Positions 62,365 through 64,000 of a stretch of DNA of 64,000 bases are shown one piece after another. The stretch is from Saprospiraceae bacterium (GTDB lineage Bacteria; Bacteroidota; Bacteroidia; Chitinophagales; Saprospiraceae), in NCBI GenBank assembly GCA_025055285.1, contig JANWXM010000001.1:1-64000 (forward strand), given 5' to 3'. Made by a program: the position numbers and the translations under genes. The first letter of the stretch is position 1; every line of letters starts with the position of its first letter. The notes under the pieces were generated by a model that worked only from the letters and a program-made list of their open reading frames with translations, was not told where the DNA came from and made no database searches.

Positions 62365-63360
62365 ATGCTCTCATTTGCAGAAATCGAAGCACTCAATCAA
62401 CAGATTCAACAGGAGGGTGCTTTTTTAGACCGGTTATATGCCGAAATAAGCAAGGTCATCGTAGGTCAACGCGACATACTTGACCGCTTACTTATAGGTC
62501 TGCTGAGCCGCGGGCATATCTTGTTGGAGGGAATGCCTGGCCTGGCTAAGACTATGGTAATTAAGACATTGGCCCGAGCTTTAGATGTTCAATTTAGCCG
62601 CATTCAGTTTACGCCGGATTTGTTACCAGCAGACATTTTGGGCACTCAAATATACCACCCTGCTCGAGGTGAATTTAGCGTGCGCAAAGGGCCTATTTTT
62701 GCTCATTTCGTACTGGCCGATGAGATCAACCGAGCGCCGGCAAAGGTGCAGAGTGCTTTGTTGGAAGCCATGCAAGAGCGGCAAGTCACCATCGGCCATG
62801 AAACCTTTCTGCTCGAGGAACCCTTCCTCGTTTTGGCGACTCAAAACCCTATTGAGCAGGAGGGCACATATCCGCTGCCCGAAGCTCAGGTAGACCGCTT
62901 CTTACTAAAAGTCAAGATAGGCTATCCGAAACGAGAGGAAGAGCGCCAAATCATAAGGTTGAACTTGAACCATGAGCTGCCTCCTATTCAGCCTGTAGTC
63001 CCTCGAAGCGCCTTGTTGAAGGCGCGAGAAGCATTGCCGCTCATCTACGTAGACGAAAAAATAGAAGACTACATTCTGGATATTGTATCTGCTACGCGTG
63101 CACCGGCCGAATATGGATTGAAGAGCCTCTCGCCGCTCATTGCTTATGGCGCTTCTCCACGCGCTAGTATCGCTCTGGCTCAATCCGCTCGCGCTCTGGC
63201 CTTCTTGCGCAAACGCGGTTACGTAACTCCTGAGGATGTGCGGTCTATCAGCTACGATGTGCTGCGCCATCGAATTGGCCTAACTTATGAGGCTGAGGCG
63301 GAAAACGTTCAGCAAGAGCACATTATTCAACGAATCTTAGCAGCTATTGAGGTTCCATAA
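62365..63360 (+). CDS. MoxR-family AAA ATPase
   Basis: 331 residues from ATG 62365 (MLSFAEIEALNQQIQQEGAF). AAA+ core: Walker A LEGMPGLAKTMVIKTLARAL, Walker B FVLADEINRAPAKVQSALLE, sensor 1 LATQNPIEQEGTYPLPEAQV, DRFLLKVKIGYP and the C-terminal lid RLGLTYEAEAENVQ-type region. MoxR ATPases act with VWA proteins as chaperones in assembling enzymes or envelope components; in Bacteroidota they start the BatA-like operon. The next gene, DUF4199, is not a typical BatA partner, so an operon link is not certain; the region may continue past the window. Confidence 0.92.
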   Translation: MLSFAEIEALNQQIQQEGAFLDRLYAEISKVIVGQRDILDRLLIGLLSRGHILLEGMPGLAKTMVIKTLARALDVQFSRIQFTPDLLPADILGTQIYHPARGEFSVRKGPIFAHFVLADEINRAPAKVQSALLEAMQERQVTIGHETFLLEEPFLVLATQNPIEQEGTYPLPEAQVDRFLLKVKIGYPKREEERQIIRLNLNHELPPIQPVVPRSALLKAREALPLIYVDEKIEDYILDIVSATRAPAEYGLKSLSPLIAYGASPRASIALAQSARALAFLRKRGYVTPEDVRSISYDVLRHRIGLTYEAEAENVQQEHIIQRILAAIEVP

Positions 63361-63472
63361 TTAAATACGTCTTAGAAAGAGCAGTGCGTGTGCGCCGCCC
63401 GTAGAGGAAGACTTACTTTCAGGTGGCTTACCTTTGGCCGGAAAAGCCAGTTTTGACATTCGCGTATTTTCC

Positions 63473-64000
63473 ATGAACATGAAAAACCACATCTTACAAA
63501 ACGGAACACTAGGTGCCTTGGTAGTAGTGCTATATTTTTCTCTATTGTACGCTATTGGGCGCTCTGCTTTTTTAAATGTAGGCCTGCAATGGGCCGCTAT
63601 GGCATTCTACGTGTTGTTCATGTATCGCGCAGCACGAACTGATGATGAGCAACGTGGAGCAGAGCGCGAGTTTCGTCATCAAGTGCGAGCACCATTTGCA
63701 GTATTTATCCTCATTAACCTAGCGTACTGGCTATTTTACTATGGTCTTCATTTAGCTGACCCAGAACTTGTGCGCCAGGAATTGCTTTTGCAAAAGCAGC
63801 GTATTGAAGCCGAATTAGCGCGCGGAGCTGGCGACCCGCAGTGGGCGGCTCAGCTGCGACAACATCTTCAAGAAATAGCTAAAGCTCTGGAGAACCCTGT
63901 TCAGCCACTAGGGCCAGTGTTGATGCGCTTTGGTGTAGGAGCTATCGGTGGTTTTGCTCTTGCTAGTTTAATTGTACTGGTACGGCGCGCTTTCCGATAA
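63473..64000 (+). CDS. DUF4199 domain membrane protein
   Basis: 175 residues from ATG 63473 (63479 is an alternative); stop at the last base of the window. Four TM helices: about 9-27 (GTLGALVVVLYFSLLYAIG), 32-51 (LQWAAMAFYVLFMYRA), 75-95 (FAVFILINLAYWLFYYGLHL) and 150-172 (GAIGGFALASLIVLVRRAF), with a charged amphipathic helix (QELLLQKQRIEAELARGAGD) between the third and fourth. That is the layout of the DUF4199 family of Bacteroidota. Function unknown; lies 112 bp after the MoxR gene. Confidence 0.8.
   Translation: MNMKNHILQNGTLGALVVVLYFSLLYAIGRSAFLNVGLQWAAMAFYVLFMYRAARTDDEQRGAEREFRHQVRAPFAVFILINLAYWLFYYGLHLADPELVRQELLLQKQRIEAELARGAGDPQWAAQLRQHLQEIAKALENPVQPLGPVLMRFGVGAIGGFALASLIVLVRRAFR

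Overview
The window reads as chromosomal DNA of a member of the Bacteroidota. Evidence for this is a SusC/SusD pair, several type IX secretion (T9SS) substrates with C-terminal sorting domains, the T9SS protein PorQ, the ribosomal order rplM-rpsI-rpsB-tsf, a TTGG-N19-TAnnTTTG promoter in front of that operon, and weak Shine-Dalgarno signals. Finer placement cannot be made from the sequence alone.

Layout. 1-3.8 kb: the 5' part of a very large secreted adhesin (caspase-like/C25-type fold, Fn3-like domain, nine complete SprB repeats and the start of a tenth). 3.9-5.4 kb: a secreted beta-propeller protein with a sorting domain. 5.7-7.4 kb: a lone OLD-family ATPase/TOPRIM protein. 7.5-11.9 kb: susD and susC, the latter broken at its 3' end and lacking a normal start. 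12.8-24.2 kb: one long minus-strand metal block, with a two-component system, mgtC, mgtE, and a czcB-czcA-tolC type RND heavy-metal efflux operon interrupted by a damaged four-helix-bundle (23S intervening-sequence-type) gene. 24.2-30.1 kb: a decayed zone with a frameshifted AhpD-like gene joined to a methyltransferase, an intact IS1634-type insertion sequence inside a small secreted-protein gene, and an IS4-like remnant. 30.1-30.6 kb: a DUF4256 gene. 31-33.6 kb: the rplM-rpsI-rpsB-tsf translation operon with promoter and terminator. 33.7-41.2 kb: a secreted protein of unknown function, thiL, a T9SS substrate, a lipoprotein and tyrS. 41.3-43.7 kb: a LolC/E-type permease and class II fructose-bisphosphate aldolase. 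43.9-46.8 kb: a fused FAD/FeS glycolate or lactate dehydrogenase-like enzyme. 47-49.9 kb: a membrane glycosyltransferase overlapping porQ, and a YwqK/MORN lipoprotein. 50 kb: the RNase P RNA gene. 50.6-57.8 kb: a giant multi-pass histidine kinase converging on a gingipain-like C25 protease. 57.9-64 kb: a NamZ-like muramidase, an M24B aminopeptidase, a dead ECF sigma factor gene, a MoxR ATPase and a DUF4199 membrane protein.

How it fits together. The two-component pair is positioned to control Mg transport and metal efflux genes on the same strand. PorQ belongs to the machinery that processes sorting-domain proteins, of which three complete examples and probably one partial example lie here. 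A recurring theme is single-base or small lesions (susC twice, the AhpD-like gene twice, the IS4 remnant, the four-helix-bundle gene, the ECF sigma gene). Either the lineage is shedding genes, or some of these are assembly errors. I see no tRNA gene, rRNA gene or CRISPR array. I do not find an obviously new multi-gene system; the best candidates for follow-up are the standalone OLD protein, the C25-like adhesin that appears to have lost its catalytic pair, the giant orphan kinase, and the four-helix-bundle cassette with its microrepeats in the metal operon.
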